A stretch of DNA of 64,000 bases from Tilletia caries (Eukaryota > Basidiomycota > Exobasidiomycetes > Tilletiales > Tilletiaceae), in assembly GCA_032718865.1 (NCBI GenBank), contig JALUTQ010000026.1, positions 248,001 to 312,000 of the forward strand. Direction: 5' to 3'. The first letter of the stretch is position 1. Every line of letters begins with the position of its first letter. Shown one piece after another: positions 1 to 12,300 of the stretch. The notes under the pieces are model-generated. The model was not told where the DNA came from. It did not search any database and saw only the letters and a list, made by a program, of their open reading frames with translations. The position numbers were made by a program, and so were the translations under genes.

Positions 1-1
1 C

Positions 2-2082
2 ACTTTTCATACACAGGCGGCGGCCATCGACCCGAGCACGAACCGACCCAATACCCCCACCGCTGCAAAGTGGTGGAACACGGTCATTCCGCATTGGAGC
101 TTCCACCTGTCCCTCCAGCCTCCGCCCGTTCCCAGCACTGCCTCATCTCATCCTGGGCCCGGACCGGGCGGTGTCCAAATCAGCTGCCCTCACTGCTCGA
201 AGGAGATCTTCGTGCCCTGGACATCGTCCGGGCCCGAGCCATACTCCCTAGGCCTCGTCGAAGACAGTTGGCTTCGACTCTGTCCAGCTCGTAACTGCGA
301 GAAACTCATTGAAGCCGACACCCTCAGGGGAAAGCGCCTCTCCGGCGGTCTCCGGCGATGGTCAGACGATTCAAGGTTCCTGATGGCGGGATGTGTGATC
401 AACATGCGCAATGGCACCGTGAGTCCTGATGTCTTGGCCCCTCTTTTTTTACGTGTGGACTCGCCAGCCTGAGCCTGAGCACTGAACTCCTCTCCACACT
501 TTAGACCTTTGACTTCAATCTTGCCGACGTCGTGCTGTGCACGCAGTTCGATGGTCAGTCGCGCAAAGAGGCCGATCTAGCCAAATTGCGCAACCCGGCG
601 CTCGCTTTGGAGCGTGTGGGCAGCTTCAGCCTGCGCAAGTCCTTCAGCTTCAAGGCGATGGTCGAGACCATCGAGCAGCGAGCACTCATCGCCTACCCGC
701 GCGCATCGACCAAGTTCCGCCAAGCATTGAAGCGGCGGATGCAGCTCCTCTTCTCGCAATACTACGAGTATACGGGCGTGGGCGAGAATATGACCGATCT
801 TGTCAGTGCGGTCCGGCGGCAGTTCAAGTTCGTGGACGAGATGACCAATCTGGGCTGGGCGAACGCGGAGAACCTGTCGAAGGGTCGGGACGACATCAGT
901 CTGGCGCGTGCCATCGTACGGTACCACAGCTGGATGGACCTCATGTCTCGCCGAGAGATGTTGCTGTGCCCCACATTGGACATCGTAAGTACGCAGATGC
1001 GTTTTGACTTGGACATGTACTGATCCCATCTTCCCTCCATTTGCCACTACGCAAGGATCTCTGCTGGCACACGCACATGCTCAAGCGATCCTACATCCGA
1101 GACACTGTCGTGAACGTCGGTCGATTCGTCAACCACGACGACAAGATCGAGGAGAACACCTTGTCCACCGCTTTCGAACAAACAGCAAAGCTGTGGAAGC
1201 AGACCTTCGACCAGCCTTACAGCGTCTGTGGATGCGTTCACAACAAGCCCTCGCTCGGCCAGCGAATGTCCCGAGTGTTGAGCAGCAGTAGCGGAACCGA
1301 CGAAACGACTTCCCACTCGAGCATCCTGCAGCGCTTCCGTGCCACCAAGGAGAAACCCGGCGACCTGGCCGAGGACGCCTTCGACAATGCGACCCACCCT
1401 TCCGCCCATTCTGCCGTCCTCATCGGTGGCAAATCGGGATCGGGAATCGACAAGACGTCACTCAAGCGCCGTGAAGCTCGTCTCGCCGCTCTCAAAGTGG
1501 ACGAGCGCAAGGGACGGCGCCGAGAAGCGCACGCCGATGCGTTTGCAGGAGGCGTCGGAGCAGGCGGAGGCTACATCCCTATGGCGAATTTCGGTCTCTA
1601 CCCTTTCTACTACGCACCTGCGGGCTCGTGTGGGATCGTCGATGGCGCCGATGGTGGTGGAGCGGGTGGATGTGCGTCGGGCGATCCGATGCTGCAGACG
1701 TGCCAGGGCGCCTGTGCTTCTGGCGGATGCGGTTCGAGTGCGGGTGCCGTTTGCGCGGGTGGAACCCATTTTGGTGGGTCGGCATGTGGGTCGGGTGGGG
1801 GCGGTGGATGTGGTGGCGGCGGCGGTGGAGATGGTGGAGGTGGCGGAGGCGGAGGTTGCGGCGGTGGAGGAGGGTGTGGTGGTGAGTTTCTGAAGCCATC
1901 GTGCATACTGGAATGCTTGACGGACCCCGCGCTGACCATCTCGTTCTGCTTGCTTTGCGCTCACGTCAGGCGGTGGAGGTAAGAGTCTGCCTCGTTCGCT
2001 CGCTCGAATCCGAGGATACTTTGCTGATCATGCGGTTCTTCCCTTTTTGCGCTCTTCAGGCTGCGGCGGCGGTGGGTCCTGA
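2..2082 (+). CDS. Glycine-rich domain protein (GRDP/DUF1399-like), 5' end outside window
   Basis: The 3' part of a gene whose start lies left of the window; about 584 residues are visible. I read exons 2-418, 505-984, 1056-1881, 1970-1978 and 2060-2082, with GT-AG introns and consistent phases. Exon 3 opens with DLCWHTHML, the Trp-His-x-His signature of the GRDP-like (DUF1399) family, and two nearby aspartates (HDDK) follow. A CPHC/CPARNC cysteine pair arrangement lies in exon 1. The C-terminal 110 or so residues are almost pure glycine with scattered cysteine. The family is widespread in fungi and plants, but its biochemical role is poorly known; a link to stress or RNA binding is known only for some plant members. 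The 9-base exon 4 is in frame either way, so introns 4 and 5 could also be one intron (1882-2059). Family assignment is from the motif and tail only. Confidence 0.75.
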
Positions 2083-3182
2083 GGGGACGACTCGTCCCCG
2101 GAACACTTTTCACTCGGTCCTACCGGTACGTCCAGGCAACCTTCAGATAACGTCAACCATGATCTTGCTGTTTCAAAGAAAACGGAACTTTGTACCTTCA
2201 TACCTTGTACTTGTAACATACGAAGGCTGCAAGGACTTATTGCAGACCGCTGTGTAACTGATTACTGAGATTGTCATGTACATGCCATAGCAGTCTGTCG
2301 CCCTTTCGCCTGTCCCTCTGAACCGCAGTCTGAAGGTGAATGGTGAACGGTGAACACTCTGGGCAGTATGCATGCCGCAGCTAAGTATCTGCAGTTTTGC
2401 AGTCTTGACGAGGTGGAGAGATCGACAGCACCAAGCTCTCGTTCGTTCTTCCAGTTGTAGTTCCACGACACATCAACGCTACGCTACATACATACAAGTT
2501 TTGTCTCCGCGGACTTCATCGCATCCGTATGGTTCCCGCTCCCGCCGGGAGCAAGTCGAGCGACGTCGTGGTCAGGCGTCAGGTCCTCGAACGCTTGCGC
2601 GTCCCTGGTCACGTAATTTTCGCGCTCCCCTTCTGCTCCTCCATGCGCTCCATCACTTCTCCGCTTTCCTTCTTCCCCCCAGGCTCTGCCCACTTTCTCC
2701 TGCAGTAACTTCTGACAAGTACGCCGGACGTCCGAACTTGGCAGTCGACGCGGTGCACGAATCAGCGATCAGCGATCAGCGATCAGCATCCATGGTGCTG
2801 GATGCTGGATGTAGGTGGGTTCTTTTCATTTTGATCCCGCGCTTCGTACGCCCCAAGAACGCCACAAATCAATGGATATGCGCCTATTCAGATATTCACA
2901 GGCTCGTCCAATGAATGCCTGCCGGCTGCCCTCGACCTGTGGCCTGACCCAAACCCCGGCTTCCGAGCCCCAGCACCCCAGCCCTGCTTGCAGTAGGAGG
3001 GAGAACCGTGTTTCGAACATGTGAGGGTGTCCCTTCTCTCCTTTTACTTATACAAGACATTGCTCGAACGTGCTGACCGCTAACATATCTCTTCTTCACC
3101 GCTTCACCACTCCCCCTTCCCCTTCTCTTTCCCCCTTCTTCCTCCCTCTGATCGCTGTCCCTGCCGATCAGATTTTGGCAGG
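2083..3182. other. Intergenic region, GRDP-like to cysteine-rich gene
   Basis: No convincing gene. It should hold the 3' UTR of the glycine-rich gene and the promoter of the secreted cysteine-rich gene. A short 7-base tandem repeat (ATCAGCG units) sits at about 2760-2788, and a pyrimidine-rich leader precedes the start codon at 3183. Confidence 0.5.
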
Positions 3183-4715
3183 ATGCGCTTCTTCGACTTC
3201 CGCTCCACGAGCTACGTCAAGACCTTGGCAGCCTCCTTCGTCCTCGCCCTCGTCCTCGTCCTTGCTCTTCCCGCCGAGGCTGGCACCGTCAACAAGGTCG
3301 ACGTCGACTCGGTTGCCCTCCTGGCCCGCGCCAACACCACGTCCACCGCGGCATCCACTGCGGTATCCACTGCGCCGTCGACTACCACATCCTCTACACC
3401 TGCCGCGACGGCCACCAAGCTCAGGAACAAGCAGTGCTCAAAAGCCTCACAATGCACCACCGGGGTCTGTGATGATCGAGGCGGCTACTGTTACGGACCC
3501 GACGGAAGGCCTTATATCTGTGACTATCGCGGGTTCCAACCGAAACGATGCCGTCAGGCCCCCCTAGGTCACAGCTGCGCTCAGACAGGCGATTGTGGTC
3601 AGGGCGTTTGCAACAAGAACACAAGCACGTGCACCTTTGCTGATATCGGCGGCAATTGCGTACGGGACACACACTGCAAGAGCCCAGCCCTGTGTGACCT
3701 CAAGCGTCGCAAGTGCGCGGTTCCCACCGACCACACGATCGCACCTCAGCAGCCTTGCGCCACCAACGAGCAGTGCAGGAGTGGGAAGTGCGAGAAGCAA
3801 TCTAATAGGTCCCGGACCAAGTACCTCAACTACAACGGGGATGTATATTACAGCAACTACGAGGTCGACAGGAACCGCTGCGCCTTCTTCGCCCTCGGCC
3901 AGAGCGGTTGCCAAGACTATACAGAGTGCCAGAGCGGCTTCTGCTACAATGGCAAGTGCGCCAAGGGCGAAGCTGGCGATCAATGCATCATCAACGATAA
4001 CTGCGGGAGTGGCACCGTCTGCGGCCTAGACGGCAAGTGCTACCTTCCGCCCGCGACCAACCAGCTCGGACCCGGTGAGCCGACCAACAATGCGGAGACG
4101 GAATGTTACTCGGGGACGCGCTCTTTCTCTACCGATGTCCAACGGCCCATTCCTCTAGAGGGTGGCCAAAAGCACGCCACGGAAGACGACGTCTGTAATC
4201 CAGTCTACGAAAACGGGCAATGCCGCTCTACTTCCGATTGCTACGCAACGTCCTGCGTCGAGGGTATCTGCAAGAAGCTGGCTCTTGAAAGTCGTTGCGA
4301 TTACGGTGAACAGTGCCTTTCAGGCAACTGCCAGCTGGACACCACGCCCGCCACGGACCAAACGTACAAGACGTGTGCCCGTCGCAGCCCGGGTTATGTT
4401 TGTGACCAGGATGACTCATGCCTTTCAAACTATTGTCGGTTGATCTACGCGCAGTGTGACTGCGATGGTAACGTAAATCTCTGCGACGGATCGCTCTTGG
4501 GAGGAGAGTGCAGGGAGGCTTCGGACTGCAAGGGCTCGTTGAACGGCACGGTCACCTGCAACGCCCGGCTCTGCACGCCGACGGATCCCTCAGCTCCTCA
4601 CCCTACCTCGCCGGGCCCACGGCCTACATACACCACTGGACTCGGCTCCGCGGAGATGCCGATCCTGGGCTATCCATTCTACGAACCCCGACTCAACGAG
4701 ATTCTTCTAATCTGA
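3183..4715 (+). CDS. Secreted cysteine-rich repeat protein (510 aa)
   Basis: A single-exon gene with no introns. Residues 1 to about 33 form a clear signal peptide with a long Val/Leu/Ala core ending in PAEA. A Ser/Thr-rich stretch (about residues 48-80) follows, and then some 400 residues of repeated units with the pattern C-x5-C-x4-GxC, each beginning with a pair of close cysteines and ending in GxC followed by a short basic or polar linker. The even spacing suggests disulphide-knit modules resembling Dickkopf/EGF-like cysteine repeats seen in secreted proteins of basidiomycetes. No catalytic motif, transmembrane helix or GPI signal was seen; the C-terminus is short and hydrophobic-polar. 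It probably acts at the cell surface or outside the cell. The function is unknown; I do not recognise a named family. Confidence 0.85.
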   Translation: MRFFDFRSTSYVKTLAASFVLALVLVLALPAEAGTVNKVDVDSVALLARANTTSTAASTAVSTAPSTTTSSTPAATATKLRNKQCSKASQCTTGVCDDRGGYCYGPDGRPYICDYRGFQPKRCRQAPLGHSCAQTGDCGQGVCNKNTSTCTFADIGGNCVRDTHCKSPALCDLKRRKCAVPTDHTIAPQQPCATNEQCRSGKCEKQSNRSRTKYLNYNGDVYYSNYEVDRNRCAFFALGQSGCQDYTECQSGFCYNGKCAKGEAGDQCIINDNCGSGTVCGLDGKCYLPPATNQLGPGEPTNNAETECYSGTRSFSTDVQRPIPLEGGQKHATEDDVCNPVYENGQCRSTSDCYATSCVEGICKKLALESRCDYGEQCLSGNCQLDTTPATDQTYKTCARRSPGYVCDQDDSCLSNYCRLIYAQCDCDGNVNLCDGSLLGGECREASDCKGSLNGTVTCNARLCTPTDPSAPHPTSPGPRPTYTTGLGSAEMPILGYPFYEPRLNEILLI

Positions 4716-5718
4716 AGGGAAGGTGTGTGTACTGGTGTTCATCATTGCTTCTTCATAAATCCTGCATATCTGATTCTGATTCCCATCTGTCACAGGTCCA
4801 TCCCAGCCTCAAATCTCAAAGCTGCCTCTTCTTCCTCAACCCTCGGCTCATTCTGGATATCGGTCATCGCTTTCCCTCCTTCCCTCTCTCGCCCTCACGA
4901 AACGTTTGCTCGGTACATCTTCATTGGGGACGGCAGACATCCTTTGTCACATGTGGAACATGGACTCCTGCCGTCCCAAGTTCGGATCGCGCTTTAACTT
5001 ATGGTCGTTGGTATACGTATAGGTATGTATACCTGAAGATATCTCGCTGTCACGTAATTATTCAAACACTTTTGGTCTGGACTCTTCTTTCGTGTGACCG
5101 ACTTTCCACAGGACCTCGAGAAGTTGCAACCGCATGGAGAGTGCAGGCTGGACACAGAGGGTGAAACGAGTTTGAAGAAGTCGAGGTCTGGGAGGAAGCT
5201 CCGGCTATCAGCGATTAGCGACCAGCCAGGACCGAGTCTAGTACTTCCAGGATGTCGCATTCTTGGGTTGGAAGGGACAAAGTCGACGACTCGAGAGAGG
5301 GAAGCTCGTAGCTCCTCATGTTCTCGCCTGTACCCTCGATCCGGACGGGAACCTTGCCATTCTCAGCAGTCCTTCCCAATCTCTCCAAGTCTCGCGAAAT
5401 GAACGTTCCAAACTCACACTTTTCTCCTCTCTCCTACATACGTTTCGGCCGCACCCTCCATCTGAACTATTTCCGCTTCCACATCCCCTCCCTCTCCATC
5501 ACTTTCAGCCACGCTTTCATGCTTCGTCCTTCAGCTTCCCATCAGCCGGGAGGAGGTGTCAAATCTCCAAAGCGGCCCGCGTTGTTGCGTTGAAGTCCGA
5601 ACTGAGTGTCATAACAGCTGACCCAGTTTTCTTTACTCACTTTCATCCTTCCCTTTCATTTTCCTTCACCTCTATCCGTTATCTCCCTCACCTTTCTTCC
5701 CTCTGACCACCCACCACT
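4716..5718. other. Intergenic region
   Basis: Nothing gene-like beyond chance reading frames. The last 350 bases are strongly C/T-rich (about 5430-5715), typical of fungal 5' leaders, which fits a transcript starting ahead of the small gene at 5719. Confidence 0.5.
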
Positions 5719-6057
5719 ATGAGGTCATCTTCACTCTTCTCCGCGATGCACATCGGCACCCTCGCCCTTCTTCTTGTCCTTTTTCTCAGCACCGACTCCG
5801 CCAACGCACGCGCGCTCAGGTGAGACGCAGCCGGTGCTTCATGTGTCGATGCCTCCCAATAAGATGCCGGTCAGGCCTGCTCCGGCAATGTCTGCCCACC
5901 TCTGCCATACAACAGGGCCTGTAACCCTTCACTCGCTTCGCAATGTGCGTCTCAGCGGTGCCTGCTCCGTCGACCCGCATCCCTTTAGCCTGTGACGACT
6001 GACGGAGGAGGTGCATGGGGAGGAGGGGGTGGCGGCGGTGGAGGAGGAGGTTGCTGA
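5719..6057 (+). CDS. Tentative small secreted glycine-rich protein (about 79 aa)
   Basis: An ATG at 5719 starts a 34-codon exon that reads as a textbook signal peptide (charged start, Leu/Val/Phe core, then STDSANA). It ends at a donor, GTGAGA, at 5820. The model is exons 5719-5819, 5875-5944 and 5989-6057, with introns of 55 and 44 bases. The phases agree and the last exon reads a run of eleven glycines closed by Cys-stop. Without the second intron the frame stays open to a stop at 5993-5995 and gives a different, shorter tail, so the 3' structure is uncertain. No family is recognised. If real, this is a small secreted or wall protein. The glycine tail recalls the glycine-rich end of the gene at 2-2082, but nothing shows they are related. 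Confidence 0.4.
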
Positions 6058-6499
6058 AGGAACGCCTTCAAGAGGACCACCACCTGCCCCAGCTTACGCT
6101 GCAGTCCGAAGCATCAAGTACCGAACGACTTTCAACGATGGCTGGCATCTGTCGGGAAATCGACCCTCTCCACGGCATCCCTCTCGACCCCGGAGCAGCG
6201 AAGGAACCATGCAAGCACCGACCTCAGCATCACACGACCCGAGGCAAGTGAGCCGTCTCAGCAGCTCAGTGCATCCACGCGCTGCATTAGCCTACCGCTA
6301 TATAGGCAAACTTACTGGCGTGATAGTCTCAAGACGTGTACATGAAGCCACCACAGTCGTTGAAAACGTTTCATCTGGACTCCCTCGAGCCAGTGACAGC
6401 ACAAGCCTTTCCCTTTCATTTTCCTCTCCTCCCTTCGAGTCGAGAGTTATCCTTGTTGATTCGTCTAATCGATGTGATTCAGGGAAAGAACGGGGCCAT
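6058..6499. other. Intergenic region between convergent genes
   Basis: Holds the 3' ends of the small plus-strand gene and of the minus-strand glycosyltransferase. A TATA-like stretch (CTATATAG) is present at about 6298 but has no gene behind it. Nothing else was seen. Confidence 0.4.
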
Positions 6500-8487
6500 T
6501 TACAGTGCGAACGTACAGCCGATGGGTTGAAGAAGATCGACCATCGCCTGATCTGTCTCCCCACCGGCCTTGGTACTGTCAATGAACTTCTGGCGCATAA
6601 CCTCCATCCGCATCCTACGCTTTCTCAGCTCCTCCGATCCCGCAGCTGCCTGCCTGATCAGCACCCGCTCGAACTCAGCTCGAAGCGCCTCCGGCGTTCC
6701 CGTGGGCACCGGGATCGTCTCGCCTGTAACACCGCATTTGCGAGGTCCGTCTCTGAAAACATATGGCGTGAGTTCTGCGACTGCTGGGCCTCGGGTCTCG
6801 TACAGCTGCCATCCGGCAGGCTCTTCGCCTTCTGAGAAGAGAGCCGCGTTGAAGGGCTGATCTACAGCGAAAGGCCTATGCGTAATCGTGGAGACGACGG
6901 AACGTGTGTGAGACGGACGTACTTTTTGTCTGGCGATGATTGCGTTGCGATGATAGACTCACCAGAAGATCATAGGTGTGGCGGCGGCAATGCCTTCGCA
7001 GAAACTGTTCCACCCGCCATGCGTTACAAAGGCGCCGAGAGCCTTGTGATGGAGTACCGCTTCCTGCGGAATCCAACTTGCCGTCCCGCAGAGACCTGCT
7101 TCCTGTGCCTTCTTGATACGCGCCTCCAGGCCCGGGTTCATGATCGGTTGGACGGAGGCCTGCGAGAAGATGAAGGGCCGTCGGTACTCGACGAGCGTGT
7201 CGATGAAGATGTCGACCTGCCACGGCGTCGTGAACGGGGCAAAGGCGGTGCCGAAGGAAAGGTATAGGACGGACTCTGGGCCATATGTAGCGAGAGCGTT
7301 GTCGAGGAAGCTGATGATCTCCTTCTCGGGTGGGCTGAGAGCTTGGAGACGTTTGGTGCTGAGAGCGAGATCGGCGCGATCTTTCGGCGAGACGCGTACG
7401 TTGACGGCGTATGTCGGCTTCTGGAGGATAGTGTCCCAGTACGAGCGGATATGTTTGCGCGCCTCAGGCTCGATCCAGGACCCCGAGGTAATGATTGCGG
7501 CGTCGCATTTCTTGAAAGCGCTGGAGCTAGCACAACGCATGAGGCTACGAAGGTTTGGTTTACGCGCTTGAGTTGAGTTCTGACTGTGCTTGACCTTCGC
7601 CGAGATGCGTGTCACTCACAAGCCTATTTCTGCCAACGCACCAATTTGCGTGCACGTATGTTCGTGCCGGTACAGGGGTGGAACATCTCCCATCTTCACT
7701 ACATCTTTGGAGCTGCTGCTCCACGCCTGGCCAAAGGGAGTGCGTAGTCAGCGCGGAACCAGTTACTTAGCGATGAAGTTCGAACACACATACCTGTGCC
7801 TGAGCATCCTCAAGCTCTTCAATGTCCGTGATCGTGTCGAGCGTCTCTTGGAAGGGCCCGCTGAGTGCGTTCAGTTCCTTGGAGCCTGAGAAGAAACAAG
7901 AGTAAGCATGCCATATCTCTGGCCAAGCAAAACTGCACAGATTGGGCGCCGGGATACTGACCGTAGTAGAAGGCGAAATGGGAGAGTGAGGAGGACCAGA
8001 AGAACACAATAGGTACGTCACTGACGGACTTGAGCTGCTCGCGCTCATAATCCGCGAAGAGGTCCACGATGAGCATGGAAGGCGGAGGGAGCTCCTGTGG
8101 TTCCTGGTGGATCTTGCGCCAGAAAGCGACGAACGCGACACCGGCCTCTTCGACTGCCTGTCCAGGAGTGTTGGCATATCGCTGCTGACACTCGTAGTTC
8201 ACCGGCGGATAGACCGATACGAACTGAAAGCGGCGTCGCACGTCTTGAGCCACGTCCGCATTCGGAGCCTGATCGAACAGGATTGCCTCGAACTGGGGTC
8301 GCGCCTTCTTCACGAACTCGGGGGACATGACGAAGGAGATGGCGAGGTTGGGTGATTTGATGCAGAGCTCGACGGAAAGGTGCACCCCAGAGCGGGCGTG
8401 GCCCCAGAAGGCGCCGCCCAAGAAGACGACGTGGACAGGCTTATCGACCGGCACGTTGACGTGGGGAGTGGGAGCGACTGTAGGCAT
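6500..8487 (-). CDS. UDP-glycosyltransferase (GT1 family), 5 exons, about 560 aa
   Basis: Predicted to move a sugar from a UDP-sugar to a small hydrophobic acceptor (sterol, lipid or xenobiotic). Exons in gene order: 8487-7962, 7885-7794, 7726-7642, 7566-6963 and 6875-6500; phases agree throughout. The N-terminal domain starts with HVVFLGGAFWGH, the acceptor-side Rossmann strand with its usual His. The donor-binding domain carries SVLYLSFGTAF, then WIPQEAVLHH and the PSPG-like THGGWNSFCEG, then P-x5-DQPFNA across the last intron, ending in the Asp-Gln pair that binds the sugar. The length fits the family. The ATG at 8487 is chosen; three bases upstream is only a GTG codon. The donor of exon 3 (7642) was chosen by frame; a nearer GTGAGT would need an intron under 40 bases. 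No membrane helix was seen. The substrate cannot be named. Confidence 0.85.
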
Positions 8488-9310
8488 TGTCACGGAATAG
8501 GGTTGGTATCAGAAGAGGGAGCAAATAGGAGGGAAGAAGGGCATAGAGCGAATTGGGCTGGAGGAGACGAAAGATATAGTTAGCGGGCGGATACGTGGGA
8601 CCTTTTATGCTTGATGGAGCTCGGGCGACCACTCGAAGAGAGCATCTCAATCAGTTTCGACAAGGATCAGTGCCTTCTATCCATACGAACGACGGCCGAC
8701 GCTGAACTGGAGACGATGCCGCACTCGTCGCTGGGGACCGAATCGATGAATCGATGCTTTCGGACTGGAACTTGTCTCGTTGTGCTAACGGCCGTGGACG
8801 ATGAAAACTTGGGCAGCGACTTCGCTTCTTGCTCACTTTGCCCCGGCCGGCGCGCTCTTCCCGCCCTGCTCCCTCGGGATAAGGCGGACTGGTTTGTCTG
8901 TTACTTTATAGCTTCATGCTCGTGGCCTGGTCGTTTGCGTTCGGACCTGCGCTTCGTTGATGAGGTTTTCCGGGTCGGTTTTGGTCAGTCGACCGACCGG
9001 GTCGACGTTCCTACGCCGTTCCCATGAAGCAGGCAGAACGGGCGCGTTGTCTCGGCCGAGAGGTCACCGCTCGCTCGCTCATTTCACTCCACGACACAGA
9101 ACTCTGGAGGCTGGAGCTTCGCACTGACCCAGCTCGTCCAGCTGCCTTCCTTCCTGACAGCATTCATTCCCTTCAGCGCTGCCCTGAACTTGCCCTCGCT
9201 CGCACCCGCCGCGGACTGTAACCTGCGCACACGATCCATCTGCGACTCTCCATCAGCCGCCTGCTGTTCCGTCCGACGTCGCCAACTTTCGCAAAGATCC
9301 GTCTTCCGAA
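8488..9310. promoter_or_regulatory. Divergent promoter region, UGT and ARF-GEF
   Basis: The 823 bases between two divergent start codons must contain both promoters. No clear TATA box is visible on either side and there is no gene. A stretch around 8960-9010 contains several GTCGACC/GGTCGAC palindrome-like words, noted only as a possible regulatory site. Confidence 0.4.
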
Positions 9311-12300
9311 ATGTCTGCACAGACAATGGTTCTCGGAAGACGAAGCTCGAGCTCGATGGCCGCGGGAGGGCCTGCGCACGCCTTGGCAGCGAACTCGCTC
9401 TCTCTCAGCTTGCTCGATCTCGTTCACAACGAGATCACGGCCGTCACCTCCGCGCTCAGGCGCAACCTCAACCGCCGCGGCTTCACCTCGTCCGCAGCGT
9501 ACACCCAGGCCGCTGCCCTCGCCCTCCACACAACATTGCACGGTCTGCCACCGGTTGAGCTCTCCAGCGCTGATCCAGAGCTCATCGCCGTCGCAAGCGC
9601 CTCCCTCCCGGTTCTCACGCCCAGCACTCTGGTCAGCACTACAACGATGAGTCTCACCATGCCGGCTCTCAGCGCCGCCGTAAGGTCGTTTGCGAATCTT
9701 CAGCAGCAGCAGAAGGGTCAAACTCCGATGGGACAAGCTGTAAGCTCTACAGCAACGCAAAATACTGCCGCTGCAGCGCACACGCTGAGGACACCCCATA
9801 CCCCTGGAACCGCCGCAACATCTGCCGACGATCCGCTCTCCCTCCTCACCCGTTTCACACTTCTTCGCGCCCAGCTCCGCACACATTCCACCAACTCGAG
9901 CGCCCCACTTTCTGCCTTTCCCCTGCCCTTCCTCGTCGAGCCCTTCCTCAAGGTCGTTTTGAGTCCCAAAACCACAGGCGCGACTACTGCCATCGCCCTA
10001 ACCTCTGTTCAGCGATTCATCGTGCACGGCATCATCCCAGCGCCAAGACTCGTACGTGATGCCGGCGCAGCTCCCCGGCTGGCTGCTCTGGGTGAACAGG
10101 GCACTTTACCCACCGTCGTAGCGGAAATCGCACATGCGCTCTCTCACTCGCGCTTCGAAGCTTCCACGCCCTCTTCGGCGGAATCAGCTTCCTCCGACGA
10201 GCTTGTCCTTATCCGCATCCTGGATCTCATGCGCGTCCTGATTTGCCCAGTGATTCCAGGTCTACACTCACCCGCGCTCGCCGATCTGCTCTCGGACGAG
10301 GCCATTTGTGAACTGATGGAGACCGGTCTCAGCATGTGCTGCCAGACGCGTCTCTCCGAGCTTCTCAGGAAAACGGCTCAGACTCAGATGAGCGAGATGC
10401 TGGGGTCCATTTTCCGCCGCCTTGAGGCGCTATCCGGGTCCAACACCACCCTGGCTGATCAAGATGGGTTATCCTCCGACTTCCTAGCAGCAGCAGACTC
10501 CACAGCTATAGACCCGGCATTCTCCAGGCCGGATCAGGCTTCTAATAACTTGCCTCCGAGCGGCCCAGGCAGCCCGACTACCGAGCACAAAACACATATG
10601 CGGCGGATGACAATGCCCGACCCCAAGAGTCTTGCGATTCCAGCCGCCGCCACGGCCGAAGCTCTCGGAGCGGTCAACGAGGAAGAAGTGGAACAGGTAG
10701 CACAAGCAGAAGGAGATGACAGTGAAGCAAATGTTCTTAGCGGTGCTGGGGAACAGGCACAAAGTCTGTCAAAAGAAGATAATGGGGTGGGCCAGGAGCG
10801 GATTGAACCGTCTGCTGAGGCAGTACCCGCGGTTGGGGATCTACAAACGGAGGCATTCAAAGTCCCAGGTGAGCAGGCTTGAGCGTTGTTATTAGCTCAC
10901 ACAAATGGCTGACTTCTTCCGCTGCCCTTCTCAGCGCAACCTTACGCCCTTCCCGCTATTACTGAGATTCTGCGTGTCCTTTGCTTCTTGATCGATCCGC
11001 ACGACGCCAACAATAATGACACAATGCGACTGCTCTCCATGCAGCTCCTCACTCCTCTGCTGGAGTCGAACGGTGCCGCAATCTCGCGATTCCCCGAGCT
11101 TCGGAGCCTCCTCACGGACGTGGCAGCCAAGCATCTCTTCCAGCTTGCGCGAAACTCGCCAGGTCCCAGCTCGGGATCCGGACTTTCTCTCGCAGTGACC
11201 GAAGCGAACGCCATGCAGCTTCAGATGGTCGGAGCCAGCTTAAGAGCGATCACAACTCTGTTTGCTGCCATGAAGCCGTATCTGAAGCTACAGTTCGAGC
11301 TCTTCGTAGCATTCTGTCTGGATCGGCTGGCCCCGACCTTCCCATTCACTATGGAACCGTGGACGGAGGGAGCTTTGGCTATCGCTGCAGCGCGGAGAGC
11401 GCAAGCACCGCCACCGCAAATCGAGTCCGCCGCCGGAGCAGCGCCACCACCTCCGCCGCCTCCGCCGCCACCCATGCCTAAAACATCCGAGCGGGCCCCA
11501 GCTACGGGCGAAACTCGTGAACTGACCCTCGAGACCTTCAACATGCTCTTCCGAGGCTTCGAGCGCCATGGCTCGAGCGCAGCGATCCCAAGCGCCGACG
11601 GTGTCGCGGCTGGGGGCTCGTTTCTTGGTCTTTCCGGAACCGACAGTGCTGTGGCGGGACAAGGGGGCAGCGGTACGCAGACGCCCATTATGGGTGGCCA
11701 TCCGGCCGTCGAGGATGTCATGGTCACGCTCTGGGTTAACTATGACTGTGACGCACACTGTGAAGACCTGTATGACCGGATCGTCCGTTTCCTCTGTCGC
11801 GCCATCCACGCCACGAACCCGGCGCACTCGACATCTTCCTCCGGTTCTGGCACGGATGCTGCTGGCAGTGCGGGTCCGACACTTCAAGATGGCACTCAGA
11901 TTCTCGCCCTCGATGCGATTTTGAATCTCATCAGCGGGATGGCGAGCAGGCAAGAAGCGTTGGATGCAGAAGGTGCAGCAAACCGTGCTCCAGTCGATGC
12001 AGCACTCGATCCCCGCACTTTATCGGAAGGCAAGCAGCGGAAAGGACTCATTCTTGACGCGGCAAATCGATTCAACGCCAAGCCAAAGGACGGCGTTAAG
12101 TGGATGGTGGAAAAAGGTCTGATTATCGGTGACGGGACGGAGCAAGAGCGGGCGAAAAGCCTGGCAGCCTTTCTGAAGGGTTGCCCAGGGCTGGACAAGA
12201 AGCTCTTGGGTGACTACATCTCTCGGCCGGATAATTTGAACGTTTTGGAGACTTTCATCAGCCTTTTCGACTTCCACGGCAAATCGATCGCGGACGCGCT

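Noticed and set aside
1458..1964. Pro- and His-rich reading frames on the minus strand
   Set aside because: They are antisense shadows of the glycine-rich coding region (GGN codons read backwards) and have no start context or family resemblance.
7567..7612. GTGAGT donor after 7616 in the glycosyltransferase
   Set aside because: It would need an intron of about 36 bases to keep the frame; the GTGCGT donor at 7641 gives a normal 75-base intron.
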